A stretch of 64,000 bases of DNA from Cellulomonas humilata (GCF_030814415.1 NZ_JAUSVB010000002.1:248001-312000), one strand, 5' to 3'. Shown: positions 34,816-43,181, counted from the stretch's first letter. Notes: a model not told the origin generated them from the sequence alone. Numbers and translations: made by a program.

Positions 34816-37230
34816 TCAGACGAACCGGCGCCGCGCGAGCGTCGCGAGCCCGATCCCGGCGGCGAACAGGACGACCGCCAGGATGAGGCGCCCGACCGAG
34901 CTGGCCCCGTTGCCGTCGACCCCGGCGATCTCGATCGAGTACGCCGTGGACCCCGCCGCACCGTCCGGTGCGCCGTAGGCCATGCCCTCGGTCTGCGCAC
35001 GCTCGGCGCCCGCGCTGAGCACCGCGTACTTCACCCCGAAGTCCTCGGCGGTGCCCTGCCCGCTGACGACCACCTGCGAGGTGCCCTCGTCGGACAGCTG
35101 CTGGGTGCCGTCGACGAGCTTCGGCGCACCGTCTGCGGCCGTGGTGAGCCCGTCGGACAGCTGCGTGGACCCGTCGGCTGCGCTCTGGAGGCCGACGGCG
35201 AGCTGCTGGGAGCCGACCGCGGCATCGCCGATCCCGGCCGAGAGCGTGCTGGAACCCGTCGCGGCGTCCTGGAGCCCGGCGGCGAGCGCTGCCGATCCCG
35301 TCGCCGCGGTGGCGAGGCCCTTCGACAGCGAGTCCGCACCGGCGTTCAGCTTCGTCGCGCCGGCACCGAGGTCGCCCAGCCCCTGCACGAGGGTGTTGCC
35401 ACCCGTGGTCAGCGAGCCGGTTCCTGCCTGGAGCTGCTTGACGCCGGCCCGCAGGGTCGCGGCCTTCGGGTCCGAGCTGGCGATGCTGCCCTGCACCGTC
35501 GCGACGAGAGTGGCGACACCCGCGTCGATCCCGACGAGACCCTGGAGCAGGCCGGGCGTCACGTTGCCGTCCTTGTCGCGGGGGCAGAACGACGGCTCGC
35601 CGGTGAGTCCGCACTGGAGCTGGGCGGCGAGAGTCGCAGAGCCCTGGAGGCTGGTCGCCAGTCCGCCCGCGTCGGTCGCGATCGACGCGGGGCTCGTGTC
35701 GGCGATCCGGTCGGCGATCGCCGCGAGCTCGGCCTGCTGGGCCGGGTCGGACAGCAGGGCCGCCAGGTCGTCGAGGTTGTCGACCTCGTCCGCCAGTGCG
35801 GTGGCCTTGGCGCCCGCGACCCCGGCGATGGTCGCAGCGGACGTTGCCGAGGTCGTCGTCTGCGACTGCAGCAGCTGGAGGCCGCCGAGCAGCGGTCCCG
35901 GGCTCGCCGGCGTACCGATCTTGCTGCGCAGCACGGCCAGACCGCCGCGCAGGGGTGCGGTGTCGGCGCCTGCGGCCCCGACCTTGTCGTACAGCAGGGC
36001 CAGCCCGGCATCGACGTTCGCGAGACCGCCCGAGACCTGGGTCAGGCCGGCGAGCAGCTCGGGAGCCTTCGCCCGCGCCTGCGCGAGGCCGGTGTCGAGC
36101 TGACCGGCGCCGAGGGCGAGGGCCGCCGCCCCGGGGGCAGCATCCTTGGTGAGACCGGCGGCCAGCTGCTGGGCCCCGGGGGCCAGCTGGTTGTTCAGGC
36201 CGGCGGCGAGGCGGGCGGCTCCGGGAGCGGCCTTCCCGTTCAGTCCGGCGGACAGCTCGGCGGCGCCCGGTGCGGCCTCGTCGTTGAGCCCGTCCGAGAG
36301 CGTCTCCGCGCCGTCGCGCAGCTGGAGCAGCCCCGCGAGCAGCTGGGCGGCGCCGTCGTGCAGCTTCAGGACGGAGTCGTCGATCTGCATCGCGCCGGAC
36401 GTGAGGTCCACGCCCTTCTGCGCGCCCGCCTGGTAGCTGGCCGCGCCGCCCTTGAACGAGGGGTACTCGAGCGGGGAGACGGGCATGGACGTGAGGGTGG
36501 CCTTCGGGATGACCGCGTGGCTGACCTTCGCCGTGTAGCCGAACTCGGCTGTCGCGGACCCGATGGGCGGGAACAGGGTCATCTGGAACTGCATGCGGGT
36601 GCCGCCGCGGCCGTCGCCGGCGATGCCCGCCTCGTCGGACTGCACGTCGGTGAACGTGGACGGCAGGACGGTGACCAGCTGGCCGATCATGGGGATGACC
36701 GTCTCGGCGGAGGCGGTGGCCATCGTGCCGGTGCCGTCGTCGTAGGTGACGTCCTGGGTCTTGCCGGTCACGTTGGTCACCTTGAAGTGCACGCCGAGCG
36801 TGCCGGACTTGCCGACGACGGTGCCGGGCTGCACCGCCTTGCCGTCGAACGTGTAGGTGATCTCGACGGTGAGCGGGAGGTCCTTGTCGTAGGTGCTCAG
36901 GGAGCGTTCGCGCCGCTCGCCGTCGACGGCCAGCGTGCTGACCAGCTTGCCGTCGACCACTGTGTAGCCGCCGAAGCCGTCCAGGTTGCGCAGCCCGTCG
37001 GTGGAGACGGGGTTCTCGATGGTCGCGGTGCCGTGGCCGGTCAGCGCGAGCTGCTCGTAGACGCGGGCGCCCTGGAACACACCGGTGGCGGACAGGCGCG
37101 CCTGCACGGTCTCGGTGTTGGTGACGGCCACGTCGCCCGAGTCGGCGGCGAGCGCGGGGGACGCCGCGGTGCCGACGAGGAGGGGAAGAAGGATGGCGGC
37201 GGCGGTCGCGGTGGTGGTCGTGCGTCGCAC
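34816..37230 (-). CDS. secreted, membrane-anchored LxxG heptad-repeat surface protein
   Basis: An 804-residue protein. The signal peptide ends near A-S-P-A-L-A-A. A beta-rich domain (about 32-290) follows, then a very long stretch (about 290-750) of heptads of the X-X-X-Leu-X-X-Gly type (for example L-A-A-G-L-Q-D-A-A-T-G, L-S-D-G-L). A C-terminal membrane helix (L-I-L-A-V-V-L-F-A-A-G) ends in R-R-R-F-V. The heptad unit is the one found in YhgE/Pip-like proteins (TIGR03057), which normally sit between membrane spans of ESX-associated proteins. Here it forms a surface stalk or coiled coil. It starts at GTG 37230, 1 bp after the membrane partner gene. Function unknown. Confidence 0.7.
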   Translation of the reverse strand: MRRTTTTATAAAILLPLLVGTAASPALAADSGDVAVTNTETVQARLSATGVFQGARVYEQLALTGHGTATIENPVSTDGLRNLDGFGGYTVVDGKLVSTLAVDGERRERSLSTYDKDLPLTVEITYTFDGKAVQPGTVVGKSGTLGVHFKVTNVTGKTQDVTYDDGTGTMATASAETVIPMIGQLVTVLPSTFTDVQSDEAGIAGDGRGGTRMQFQMTLFPPIGSATAEFGYTAKVSHAVIPKATLTSMPVSPLEYPSFKGGAASYQAGAQKGVDLTSGAMQIDDSVLKLHDGAAQLLAGLLQLRDGAETLSDGLNDEAAPGAAELSAGLNGKAAPGAARLAAGLNNQLAPGAQQLAAGLTKDAAPGAAALALGAGQLDTGLAQARAKAPELLAGLTQVSGGLANVDAGLALLYDKVGAAGADTAPLRGGLAVLRSKIGTPASPGPLLGGLQLLQSQTTTSATSAATIAGVAGAKATALADEVDNLDDLAALLSDPAQQAELAAIADRIADTSPASIATDAGGLATSLQGSATLAAQLQCGLTGEPSFCPRDKDGNVTPGLLQGLVGIDAGVATLVATVQGSIASSDPKAATLRAGVKQLQAGTGSLTTGGNTLVQGLGDLGAGATKLNAGADSLSKGLATAATGSAALAAGLQDAATGSSTLSAGIGDAAVGSQQLAVGLQSAADGSTQLSDGLTTAADGAPKLVDGTQQLSDEGTSQVVVSGQGTAEDFGVKYAVLSAGAERAQTEGMAYGAPDGAAGSTAYSIEIAGVDGNGASSVGRLILAVVLFAAGIGLATLARRRFV

Positions 37231-37231
37231 G

Positions 37232-37897
37232 TCAGGCCTCCGGCTGGGGGTCGAGGGGACGGGTGGCGGGCAGGCCCCGACGGGGGGCTTCGGCGGCGGT
37301 GTAGGGGCGCGCGGGGGCGTGGTTGCCCGCGCCCTCGTACTCGCCGACGGGCGGCTCGGTCGGCGCGAACAGCGGCGACTCGGCGGCTGCCTCGGCGGCA
37401 CGCTCCTCCTCGCGGTCCTGCACGACGACGACGCCGAGCAGGGACGTGGCCAGGAACCCGGCTCCGGCGGCGAGCAGGATGGACGTCGCGGTCGTGGCGG
37501 ACGAGGTGACGAACGAGGACGGGTCGGCCGCGTAGGTCGCCTCGTAGGCGCCGGCCATCGCGGCGGCACCGAGCAGCGCGGACCACAGCGGCAGCCTGCC
37601 CCGCGTGAGGCCGGCGACACCGAGGCAGACCAGCACGACGACGAGGACCGCGATCGCGCGGCCCGCGGCTGCGTCGGGCAGGACCGCGGCACGCAGCCCG
37701 TAGCCGAGCCAGGCGGCGAGGAACCCGACCCCGAAGCCCGCGGCGCGCTGCGCGGGGGAGCGGTCGGGCACGAGACCCAGGGCGCCGCCGAGCGCGGCAC
37801 CGAGCAGGGCGACGCCCTGCAGCTCCGGTCCGGAGAACAGGACGATCGCCGTCGTGAGGACCGCGAGGACGAGCCCCGCCAAGATGTGACGCTTCAT
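37232..37897 (-). CDS. multi-pass membrane protein paired with the heptad-repeat protein
   Basis: A 221-residue protein with about six hydrophobic segments (V-L-A-V-L-T-T-A-I-V-L-F; V-A-L-L-G-A-A-L-G-G-A-L; A-I-A-V-L-V-V-V-L-V and others), ending in a Pro/Glu-rich cytosolic tail of about 60 residues. I do not recognise the family. It starts at ATG 37897 with GAGGTGG upstream; the longer frame to 38041 runs through the palindromic leader. Stop and next start are 1 bp apart, so it is surely co-expressed with the heptad-repeat surface protein. Confidence 0.68.
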   Translation of the reverse strand: MKRHILAGLVLAVLTTAIVLFSGPELQGVALLGAALGGALGLVPDRSPAQRAAGFGVGFLAAWLGYGLRAAVLPDAAAGRAIAVLVVVLVCLGVAGLTRGRLPLWSALLGAAAMAGAYEATYAADPSSFVTSSATTATSILLAAGAGFLATSLLGVVVVQDREEERAAEAAAESPLFAPTEPPVGEYEGAGNHAPARPYTAAEAPRRGLPATRPLDPQPEA

Positions 37898-37921
37898 GAC
37901 CACCTCGTCGTGGTGACTGGT

Positions 37922-37942
37922 CCGGACGGGGAGACCGTCCGG
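37922..37942 (-). promoter_or_regulatory. leader hairpin 25 bp upstream of the membrane-protein start codon
   Basis: CCGGACGG (37922-37929) and CCGTCCGG (37935-37942) form a perfect 8-bp stem with a GGAGA loop in the 5' leader. Confidence 0.4.
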
Positions 37943-37964
37943 GCAGTGCTGCTGGTGAGTGGCG

Positions 37965-38030
37965 CGCCCGAGGCGCTGTTGACCTGCACCGTCGCCATTG
38001 ACGATGCAGGTCAGCAGACATCTCGGGCGG
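37965..38030. promoter_or_regulatory. long imperfect palindrome in the leader of the heptad-protein operon
   Basis: The core is TGACCTGCA (37980-37988) facing TGCAGGTCA (38005-38013), perfect over 9 bp. It extends outward as CTGTTGACC/GGTCAGCAG with one mismatch, then as CGCCCGAG/CTCGGGCG after a short asymmetric gap. The whole structure spans about 65 bp. It lies about 70-130 bp upstream of the membrane-protein start. It may be an operator or an RNA stem in a long leader. The rest of the 260-bp gap (37898-38157) holds no gene I can see; a weak 6-bp hairpin sits near 38135-38155 after the NYN gene. Confidence 0.5.
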
Positions 38031-38157
38031 GACCAGCGCACTGTCTACCAGCGCACAAAGCATCTGAGCCACGCGGTACTAGGTAAAAGGGCACCGGTAG
38101 CAGGTACATCGTTATGCCGCCGTGACCTCCCTCGTGCGAAGGGCCCGCGCGAGGCCC

Positions 38158-38733
38158 TCAGAGGTAGCGCAGCGGGTCGAACTCGTCGAGCGGGATGATC
38201 CGCAGGCGGGGCAGCTGCACGTTGAACGCGGCCACGTCGCTCTCCAGGTCGAAGGTCTCCAGACCCTTCGCGACGAGGGCCGACAGCTGCGTGCTCGTGA
38301 ACTCGCGGAACGCCAGGAGGCCCACGCGACGGTCCTCGTCGTCGACGAGCGTCTCCAGCTCGGGCGCGAAGTCGCCGTCGTGGCTGGCGAGGAGCACGTC
38401 GCCCCCGCGGCCCGCGATGGCGTCCAGCGTGCGCTTGATGCCGATGTCGACGACCTTCTCGTACGACTCGCCCGACAGCGGGATCGGCTGGAAGCCGATG
38501 GCCAGCAGCGCCTGCACGAACGACATGGGCAGCGAGCCGCTCGAGGCGTTGAGGAAGAACAGCGCCTTCACGGGCTGGTCGAACGCCTGCTGCGCGAAGG
38601 TCAGCACGCGCTCCCAGCGGGGCCGCTGCTCGGGGGTGGGCCGGCCGCCGAGGATGGACGAGCCGAGGGTCGCGTCGATGTTCTCGCCGTCGACCAGGAG
38701 GTATGTGGTGCGCGGCGCTGCCTCGGTCGTCAT
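38158..38733 (-). CDS. NYN-domain (LabA/PIN-like) protein
   Basis: A 191-residue NYN-domain protein. It has the acidic PIN-fold residues in Y-L-L-V-D-G-E-N-I-D (N-terminal), V-D-I-G-I-K-R-T-L-D in the middle, and L-A-S-H-D-G-D-F-A-P near residue 125, the usual three metal-binding clusters. NYN proteins are putative ribonucleases acting on RNA. It starts at ATG 38733; the frame extends 10 codons upstream without a ribosome site. It is monocistronic, with the xylanase terminator upstream. Confidence 0.85.
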   Translation of the reverse strand: MTTEAAPRTTYLLVDGENIDATLGSSILGGRPTPEQRPRWERVLTFAQQAFDQPVKALFFLNASSGSLPMSFVQALLAIGFQPIPLSGESYEKVVDIGIKRTLDAIAGRGGDVLLASHDGDFAPELETLVDDEDRRVGLLAFREFTSTQLSALVAKGLETFDLESDVAAFNVQLPRLRIIPLDEFDPLRYL

Positions 38734-38754
38734 CGCGTCAGCGTATCCGCAGGT

Positions 38755-38802
38755 GACGCGCACCGGCCCAGGACCCTGTGCGGGTCCCGGGCCGGGTGCG
38801 TC
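38755..38802 (-). terminator. terminator hairpin downstream of the xylanase gene
   Basis: A stem of about 20 bp with one bulge (38755-38776 against 38782-38802; GGACCC/GGGTCC next to a TGTGC loop) starts 27 bp after the xylanase stop codon on the minus strand. Confidence 0.65.
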
Positions 38803-38834
38803 AGGCGGTGTTCGTCAGGCGGTGTTCGTCAGGC
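38800..38834. repeat. 14-bp tandem duplication across the xylanase stop codon
   Basis: GTCAGGCGGTGTTC occurs twice in a row (38800-38813, 38814-38827), and its first 7 bases recur at 38828-38834, overlapping the xylanase stop (38829-38831). It looks like a recent slippage duplication of the gene end and does not affect the protein. Confidence 0.85.
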
Positions 38835-40304
38835 CCGCGAGCAGGCCGTGCCGTTGAGGCTGAACGAGCTCGGTGCGGTGTTCGTGCCGGTGTGCGAGCC
38901 GTTGAACCCGAACTGCTGGCTGCCGCCCGCAGGGATCGAGCCGTTCCAGGCCGCGTTCTTCACCGTGACCGCGGAGCCGGACTGCGTTGTCACCGAGCTC
39001 CACGCCTGGGTGACGGTCTGGCCCGACGGGAAGCTGAACGTCAGCGTCCAGCCGTTGACGGCGCTGGTCGAGGTGTTCTTCACGGTGACGTTGGCGGTGA
39101 AGCCGGTATTCCACTGGTTGACGCTGTAGGACACCTGGCATCCGCCGGTCGGTGTGGTGGGGGTGACGGTGGGCGTCGGCGTGACGGTCGGCGTCGGGGT
39201 GACCGTCGGGGTCACCGTCGGCGTGGCCGTCGGGGTGATCCCGCCGAAGGCCGAGGCGATGGCGTCGTACGCGGGCTTCTTGTTGTAGTTGTCGTCCCAG
39301 ACCAGGGCGGCGCCCTGTCCGGAGAAGACGCCGGGGACCCACGAGTACTTGTCGGTGATGCCCCAGATGGTCACACCCTGGCAGCGGCTGACCGCGTTGC
39401 AGATCTGGAAGACCTTCTTGTAGTCGGCAGCCTGCGTGGCCAGCTTGGAGGAGTCCGAGGGCATCGTCATGCGGATGTCGAGCTCGGTGATCCGCACGTC
39501 CACGCCCAGGTCGGCAAAGCGCTGCAGGTTCTGCTGCATGGACGACGGGACCTGCCCTGTGATCAGGTGGGACTGGAACCCGACGCAGTCGATCGGCACG
39601 CCCCGGGACTTGAAGTCCCGGACGAGGTTGTAGATCGCGGTGCTCTTCGAGTTGATGGCGTCGGTGTTGTAGTCGTTGATGCACAGCTTGGCGTTCGGGT
39701 CCGCGGCCCGCGCCGTCCGGAACGCCGTCTCGATGTACCCGTCGCCGATCTTCTGCTGGAGCGGCGAGTCGGAGCGGCGCTCGCCGTTCTCACCGAACGC
39801 CTCGTTGACCACGTCCCACGACGAGACCTTGCCCTTGAAGTGCGTCGCGACGTTGGTGACGTGGTTCTTCATCGCCGACTCGAGGGCCGTCCCGGACAGG
39901 TTGTTGGTCCAGCCCGGCATCTGCGAGTGCCACACGAGCGTGTGGCCGTAGAGCTCCTTGCCCGTGCTGGCCGCGTAGCTGGCCACCTGGTCGCCGGAGC
40001 CGTAGCTGAACGAGTTCTGCGACGGCTCGGTGGCGTCCCACTTCATCGCGTTCTCGGCGACGACGAGGTTGAACTCGCTGTCGGCGATGGACTTGTAGGC
40101 CGACTCCGAGAGCCGGTTCGGGTCGAGCGCGAAGCCGATGTCCTTGCCGGCCGCGGTCGCCAGGTCCTTCAGGGTGGTCGCTGCCTGGGCGGCGGGGATC
40201 GCGACGGCGGCGGCGCCGACGGCGATCGTGGCTGCGAGCGCGACGGCGATGGTGCGGGTCGCGGCTCGGCGCCGGTTGTGGGCAGGGGGGCGTGTGACGG
40301 CCAT
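38829..40304 (-). CDS. cex: secreted GH10 endo-xylanase/exoglucanase with CBM2 (Cex-like)
   Basis: A 491-residue secreted glycosidase. The signal peptide ends A-A-Q-A41. A GH10 barrel spans about 42-354, with acid/base Glu168 in W-D-V-V-N-E-A-F and nucleophile Glu274 in I-T-E-L-D-I. A Pro/Thr linker covers 357-386 and a CBM2 cellulose-binding module covers 388-491 ([11 protein letters not shown], final Cys near the C-terminus). In mature numbering the catalytic residues are 127 and 233, identical to Cellulomonas fimi Cex, and the mature N-terminus A-T-T-L-K-D is nearly the same. It cleaves xylan and aryl-cellobiosides. It starts at ATG 40304 with AGGAGGA six bases upstream, and diverges from the MarR gene. 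Confidence 0.95.
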   Translation of the reverse strand: MAVTRPPAHNRRRAATRTIAVALAATIAVGAAAVAIPAAQAATTLKDLATAAGKDIGFALDPNRLSESAYKSIADSEFNLVVAENAMKWDATEPSQNSFSYGSGDQVASYAASTGKELYGHTLVWHSQMPGWTNNLSGTALESAMKNHVTNVATHFKGKVSSWDVVNEAFGENGERRSDSPLQQKIGDGYIETAFRTARAADPNAKLCINDYNTDAINSKSTAIYNLVRDFKSRGVPIDCVGFQSHLITGQVPSSMQQNLQRFADLGVDVRITELDIRMTMPSDSSKLATQAADYKKVFQICNAVSRCQGVTIWGITDKYSWVPGVFSGQGAALVWDDNYNKKPAYDAIASAFGGITPTATPTVTPTVTPTPTVTPTPTVTPTTPTGGCQVSYSVNQWNTGFTANVTVKNTSTSAVNGWTLTFSFPSGQTVTQAWSSVTTQSGSAVTVKNAAWNGSIPAGGSQQFGFNGSHTGTNTAPSSFSLNGTACSRA

Positions 40305-40407
40305 GGGGGTTCCTCCTCGTTGAAGCCAGGTGCCGGATCGCACAGTGGTCGTCGGAGGGGGGCGCCGCGAGGTACCGAAACATTTCAGTATCCGGCGCAC
40401 GACACTT

Positions 40408-40476
40408 TCGATAGCGCAGGGCGTGGAACACCCCAGGTGGCGACGTGGTTGAGTCGATGATCGATACGTATGCATG
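40408..40476. promoter_or_regulatory. divergent control region between xylanase and MarR genes
   Basis: The 191-bp gap contains GAAACATTTC (40377-40386), the AT-rich 6-mer TCGATA at 40408-40413 and again at 40461-40466, and the palindromes ATACGTAT followed by ATGCAT at about 40464-40475. A 14-bp direct repeat GAGTCGATGAnCGA lies at 40451 and 40490, the second copy covering the marR start codon. MarR proteins often bind palindromes in their own divergent promoter, so this is a candidate operator region. Confidence 0.45.
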
Positions 40477-40495
40477 AAAGTGGGAGTGTGAGTCG

Positions 40496-40981
40496 ATGAC
40501 CGACAACGCACGGGAGCTGCCCGGGACACGGGAGGCCGCCGAGGCGTGGGAGTCGCTGTTCCGCGCGCAGGTGGCGCTCATGCGGCGCTTCCAGCGCGAC
40601 GACGTCTGGGGTGACCTGAGCATCCGCGAGTACGACGTCCTGTTCACCCTGTCGGGCTGCGTCGACGGCACCGCGCGTCTGCGCGACCTGGGGGAGAACA
40701 GCCTGCTCACGCAGCCGAGCCTCTCCCGGATGGTCGAGCGGCTCGAGCTGGCAGGCCTGGTGACGCGTGGCCCGGTCGAGGGCGACGCGCGAGGGGTGGC
40801 GGTCGGCCTGACCGCGGACGGCTGGCGGGTGCAGCGCGAGATCGGCCGCCGGCACGTGCGCACCATCCGGCGCCTCGTCGGCGGCGCGCTGGACACGCAG
40901 GAGCTGGCGACGCTGCGGGCCCTCACCGACAAGCTGCGTGCGGCCCAGGCGGGGATCCCCGACGCCGACTCAGACGCGTAG
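40496..40981 (+). CDS. MarR-family transcriptional regulator
   Basis: A 161-residue winged-helix regulator. The dimerisation helices flank a DNA-binding core ([12 protein letters not shown], then [14 protein letters not shown], then [10 protein letters not shown] as the wing). Family members sense small ligands and usually repress their own and neighbouring genes. The divergent position makes the xylanase a possible target. It starts at ATG 40496; the last 12 bp overlap the convergent kinase gene. Confidence 0.88.
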   Translation: MTDNARELPGTREAAEAWESLFRAQVALMRRFQRDDVWGDLSIREYDVLFTLSGCVDGTARLRDLGENSLLTQPSLSRMVERLELAGLVTRGPVEGDARGVAVGLTADGWRVQREIGRRHVRTIRRLVGGALDTQELATLRALTDKLRAAQAGIPDADSDA

Positions 40982-41830
40982 CGCCCGCAGCTCTGCGGCG
41001 ACGACGGCGGGCACCGGGCGGGCGGCAGGGTCCTCGGCGGTCATCGCCAGCAGCAGCCGGCTCCAGTCCCGGCCGAACCGTGCGGGGACCTCGACGGGGT
41101 CGAGCAGGCGCGCGAGCGAGCTGGTCAGCGGGTCGCCCGGGTAGGCGCGCACGCCCGTCAGGCACTCGAGCAGGACGAGGCCGAGCGAGTAGACGTCGCT
41201 CGCCGGGCCCGCGGGGTGGCCCAGCGCCTGCTCCGGGCTCTGGTACCCGGCAGTCCCCGACGTGCCGCGCGGCGCTTCGGGAGCGCTCGCGGTCGTCACG
41301 GCGATGCCGAAGTCGGCCAGCACGACGGGCATCCACGGTGCGTCGAGGCGCCCGCCGGCGGACCGGTCCGCCGCGACCAGGACGTTGGACGGCTTGACGT
41401 CGCGGTGCACCACACCGGCACCGTGGGCGTGCCCGAGCGCGAGTGCGAGCTGCCGTCCGACGTCGGCCGTGAGAGACGGCGTGAGCGGGCCGTCGGCGAT
41501 CGTGTCGCGCAGGGTGCGACCGTCGACCAGCTCCATGACGAGGAAGGCCACGGGACCCCCGTCGGGGAGGACGTCGGCGCCGACGTCGAGGAGCGCGACC
41601 AGGCTCGGGTGCGTGAGGGAGGACAGCACGCGGGCTTCGTGCGCGTAGCGCCGGATGTCCTGCGGCGTGGCGGCACCGATCGCGAACAGCTTGAGGGCCA
41701 CCGCGCGCTGCAGGCGGACGTCCGTCGCCCGGAAGACCTCGCCCGACCCACCGCGCCCGAGCTGCTGCTCCAGCTGGTACCGGCGGCCCAGAGCCGAGCG
41801 CTCCGGGGTGCGGGACTCGGTCGGGGGCAC
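40970..41830 (-). CDS. soluble Hanks-type serine/threonine protein kinase
   Basis: A 286-residue protein made of one kinase domain. It has the Gly-rich loop G-R-G-G-S-G (about 25-30), ATP-lysine Lys47 (V-A-L-K-L-F), catalytic H142-R-D-V-K-P-S-N, D173-F-G and S-P-E-Q-A (APE equivalent). There is no membrane segment and no PASTA or other sensor domain, unlike PknB. The start is GTG 41830, chosen because AGGA lies six bases upstream; the open frame continues to 43096 but only as antisense of malR. It overlaps marR tail-to-tail by 12 bp. Confidence 0.85.
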   Translation of the reverse strand: MPPTESRTPERSALGRRYQLEQQLGRGGSGEVFRATDVRLQRAVALKLFAIGAATPQDIRRYAHEARVLSSLTHPSLVALLDVGADVLPDGGPVAFLVMELVDGRTLRDTIADGPLTPSLTADVGRQLALALGHAHGAGVVHRDVKPSNVLVAADRSAGGRLDAPWMPVVLADFGIAVTTASAPEAPRGTSGTAGYQSPEQALGHPAGPASDVYSLGLVLLECLTGVRAYPGDPLTSSLARLLDPVEVPARFGRDWSRLLLAMTAEDPAARPVPAVVAAELRALRV

Positions 41831-41947
41831 GGGAGTCCTGTCTGTGGGCGGCGATCGGGGCTGTACGACGGTAGAAGCCTGCGGGCACGTCCGCACCTCG
41901 GGGCAACCGGGATACGGCGAACGGGTGACGGCTGCGACGTGAAACTG

Positions 41948-41975
41948 CTTGCAGCGTCCTGCAAGCCACTTGCAG
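41948..41975. promoter_or_regulatory. MalR-type operator: three alternating CTTGCAG half-sites
   Basis: CTTGCAG (41948-41954), its inverse CTGCAAG (41959-41965) and CTTGCAG again (41969-41975) are separated by 4 and 3 bp, 24 bp before the malR start. The CTTGCAG word is the one reported for MalR/Reg1 control in Streptomyces. Autoregulation is likely, and the kinase gene on the other side may also be affected. Confidence 0.65.
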
Positions 41976-41998
41976 CGTTGAGCAGTACGCTGACACGT

Positions 41999-43027
41999 AT
42001 GTCCAGGCGACTCGCAGAGGTAGCACGCAAGGTCGGCGTCTCGGAGGCGACCGTGAGCCGCGTGCTCAACGGCAAGCCCGGCGTCGCGGAGTCGACGCGG
42101 GAGGCGGTGCTGACGGCGCTCGACGTGCTCGGTTACGAGCGCCCCACCAAGCTGCGCGGCGAGCGCGCCCGGCTGGTGGGCCTCGTGCTGCCCGAGCTCC
42201 AGAACCCGATCTTCCCCGCGTTCGCAGAGGTGGTCGGTGGGGCGCTGGCCCAGCAGGGCTTCACCCCCGTCCTGTGCACGCAGACCGCCGGCGGCGTCTC
42301 GGAGGCGGACTACGTCGAGCTCCTGCTCGGTCAGCAGGTGTCGGGGATCGTCTTCGCCGGCGGCCACTACGCGCAGCGGGACGCCACGCACGGGCACTAC
42401 GAGCGCCTCGCCGGGCGCAACCTGCCGGTCGTGCTGATCAACGCCTCGATCGAGGAGCTGCCCTTCCCGCGGGTGTCCTGCGACGACGAGGTGGCGATCG
42501 AGCAGGCGATCGGGCACCTGGCCTCGCTGGGCCACACCACGATCGGCCTGGTCCTCGGACCGGTCGACCACGTGCCGTCCGAGCGCAAGCTGCGGGCGGC
42601 GCAGGCGATGATGCAGCGTCTGGGCCTGGAGCTGGGGGAGCGTCAGGTCGTCCGCAGCGCCTACTCCCTCGAGAGCGGGCAGGCCGCGGGGAACCGGCTC
42701 CTGCGTGAGGGCGTCACGGGCATCGTGTGCGCGAGCGACCCGCTGGCGCTCGGTGTGATCCGGGCCGCACGTCGGGCCGGGCTGCGCGTCCCGGACGACA
42801 TCTCCGTCGTCGGCTACGACGACTCCGCCTTCATGAGCTGCACCGAGCCGCCCCTGACCACGGTCCGCCAGCCGATCGAGCCGATGGGCCGCGCGGCGAT
42901 CGACCTGCTGGTCAGCCAGATCCACGGCGCCGTCGTGCCGCAGGACGAGCTGCTCTTCGAGCCGGAGCTCGTCGTGCGCGGCTCCACCGGTCCCGCGCCG
43001 ACGCAACCGGTGGCGCTGGCCGACTGA
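41999..43027 (+). CDS. malR: LacI-family regulator of the maltose cluster
   Basis: A 342-residue LacI-type repressor. The N-terminal helix-turn-helix (L-A-E-V-A-R-K-V-G-V-S-E-A-T-V-S-R-V-L-N-G) and hinge helix (residues 45-58) precede a periplasmic-binding-protein-like effector domain with D-I-S-V-V-G-Y-D-D and the typical C-terminal T-T-V-R-Q-P motif. It probably represses the downstream glucosidase and transport genes until maltose or a maltodextrin binds. The ATG is 41999-42001. Three CTTGCAG half-sites lie just upstream. Confidence 0.85.
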   Translation: MSRRLAEVARKVGVSEATVSRVLNGKPGVAESTREAVLTALDVLGYERPTKLRGERARLVGLVLPELQNPIFPAFAEVVGGALAQQGFTPVLCTQTAGGVSEADYVELLLGQQVSGIVFAGGHYAQRDATHGHYERLAGRNLPVVLINASIEELPFPRVSCDDEVAIEQAIGHLASLGHTTIGLVLGPVDHVPSERKLRAAQAMMQRLGLELGERQVVRSAYSLESGQAAGNRLLREGVTGIVCASDPLALGVIRAARRAGLRVPDDISVVGYDDSAFMSCTEPPLTTVRQPIEPMGRAAIDLLVSQIHGAVVPQDELLFEPELVVRGSTGPAPTQPVALAD

Positions 43028-43042
43028 CCTCAGCGCGTTCCC

Positions 43043-43080
43043 CAGGCCCCGTCCCGCCGTTCTCGGCGGGGCGGGGCCTG
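43043..43080 (+). terminator. hairpin terminator after malR
   Basis: 17-bp arms (43043-43059 and 43064-43080) with one G-U pair and a TTCT loop begin 16 bp after the malR stop. Confidence 0.75.
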
Positions 43081-43096
43081 TGTCGCGCGTGGGCAC

Positions 43097-43181
43097 TTAT
43101 CGAGATTCGATGGCGCAACGGTCACACTTCGATAACTACTCTGTCGGGTTCTTGCGTTAATCCAGTCGTTTCCTTTAGCGT
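43097..43181 (+). promoter_or_regulatory. promoter region of the glucosidase-maltose ABC operon
   Basis: An inverted repeat TTATCGA (43097-43103) and TCGATAA (43129-43135) is followed by a promoter-like pair, TTGCGT (43152-43157) and TAGCGT (43176-43181), 18 bp apart. The inverted repeat differs from the CTTGCAG sites in front of malR, so a second regulator may act here. Between 43182 and 43286 there is an untranslated leader of about 100 bp with no further signal seen. Confidence 0.45.

Noticed and set aside
40305-40495. CebR/CelR box before the xylanase gene
   Set aside because: No sequence close to TGGGAGCGCTCCCA occurs in this gap.
41831-43096. N-terminal extension of the kinase frame
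   Set aside because: It is antisense to malR, has no kinase or sensor motif, and a good start with a ribosome site exists at 41830.
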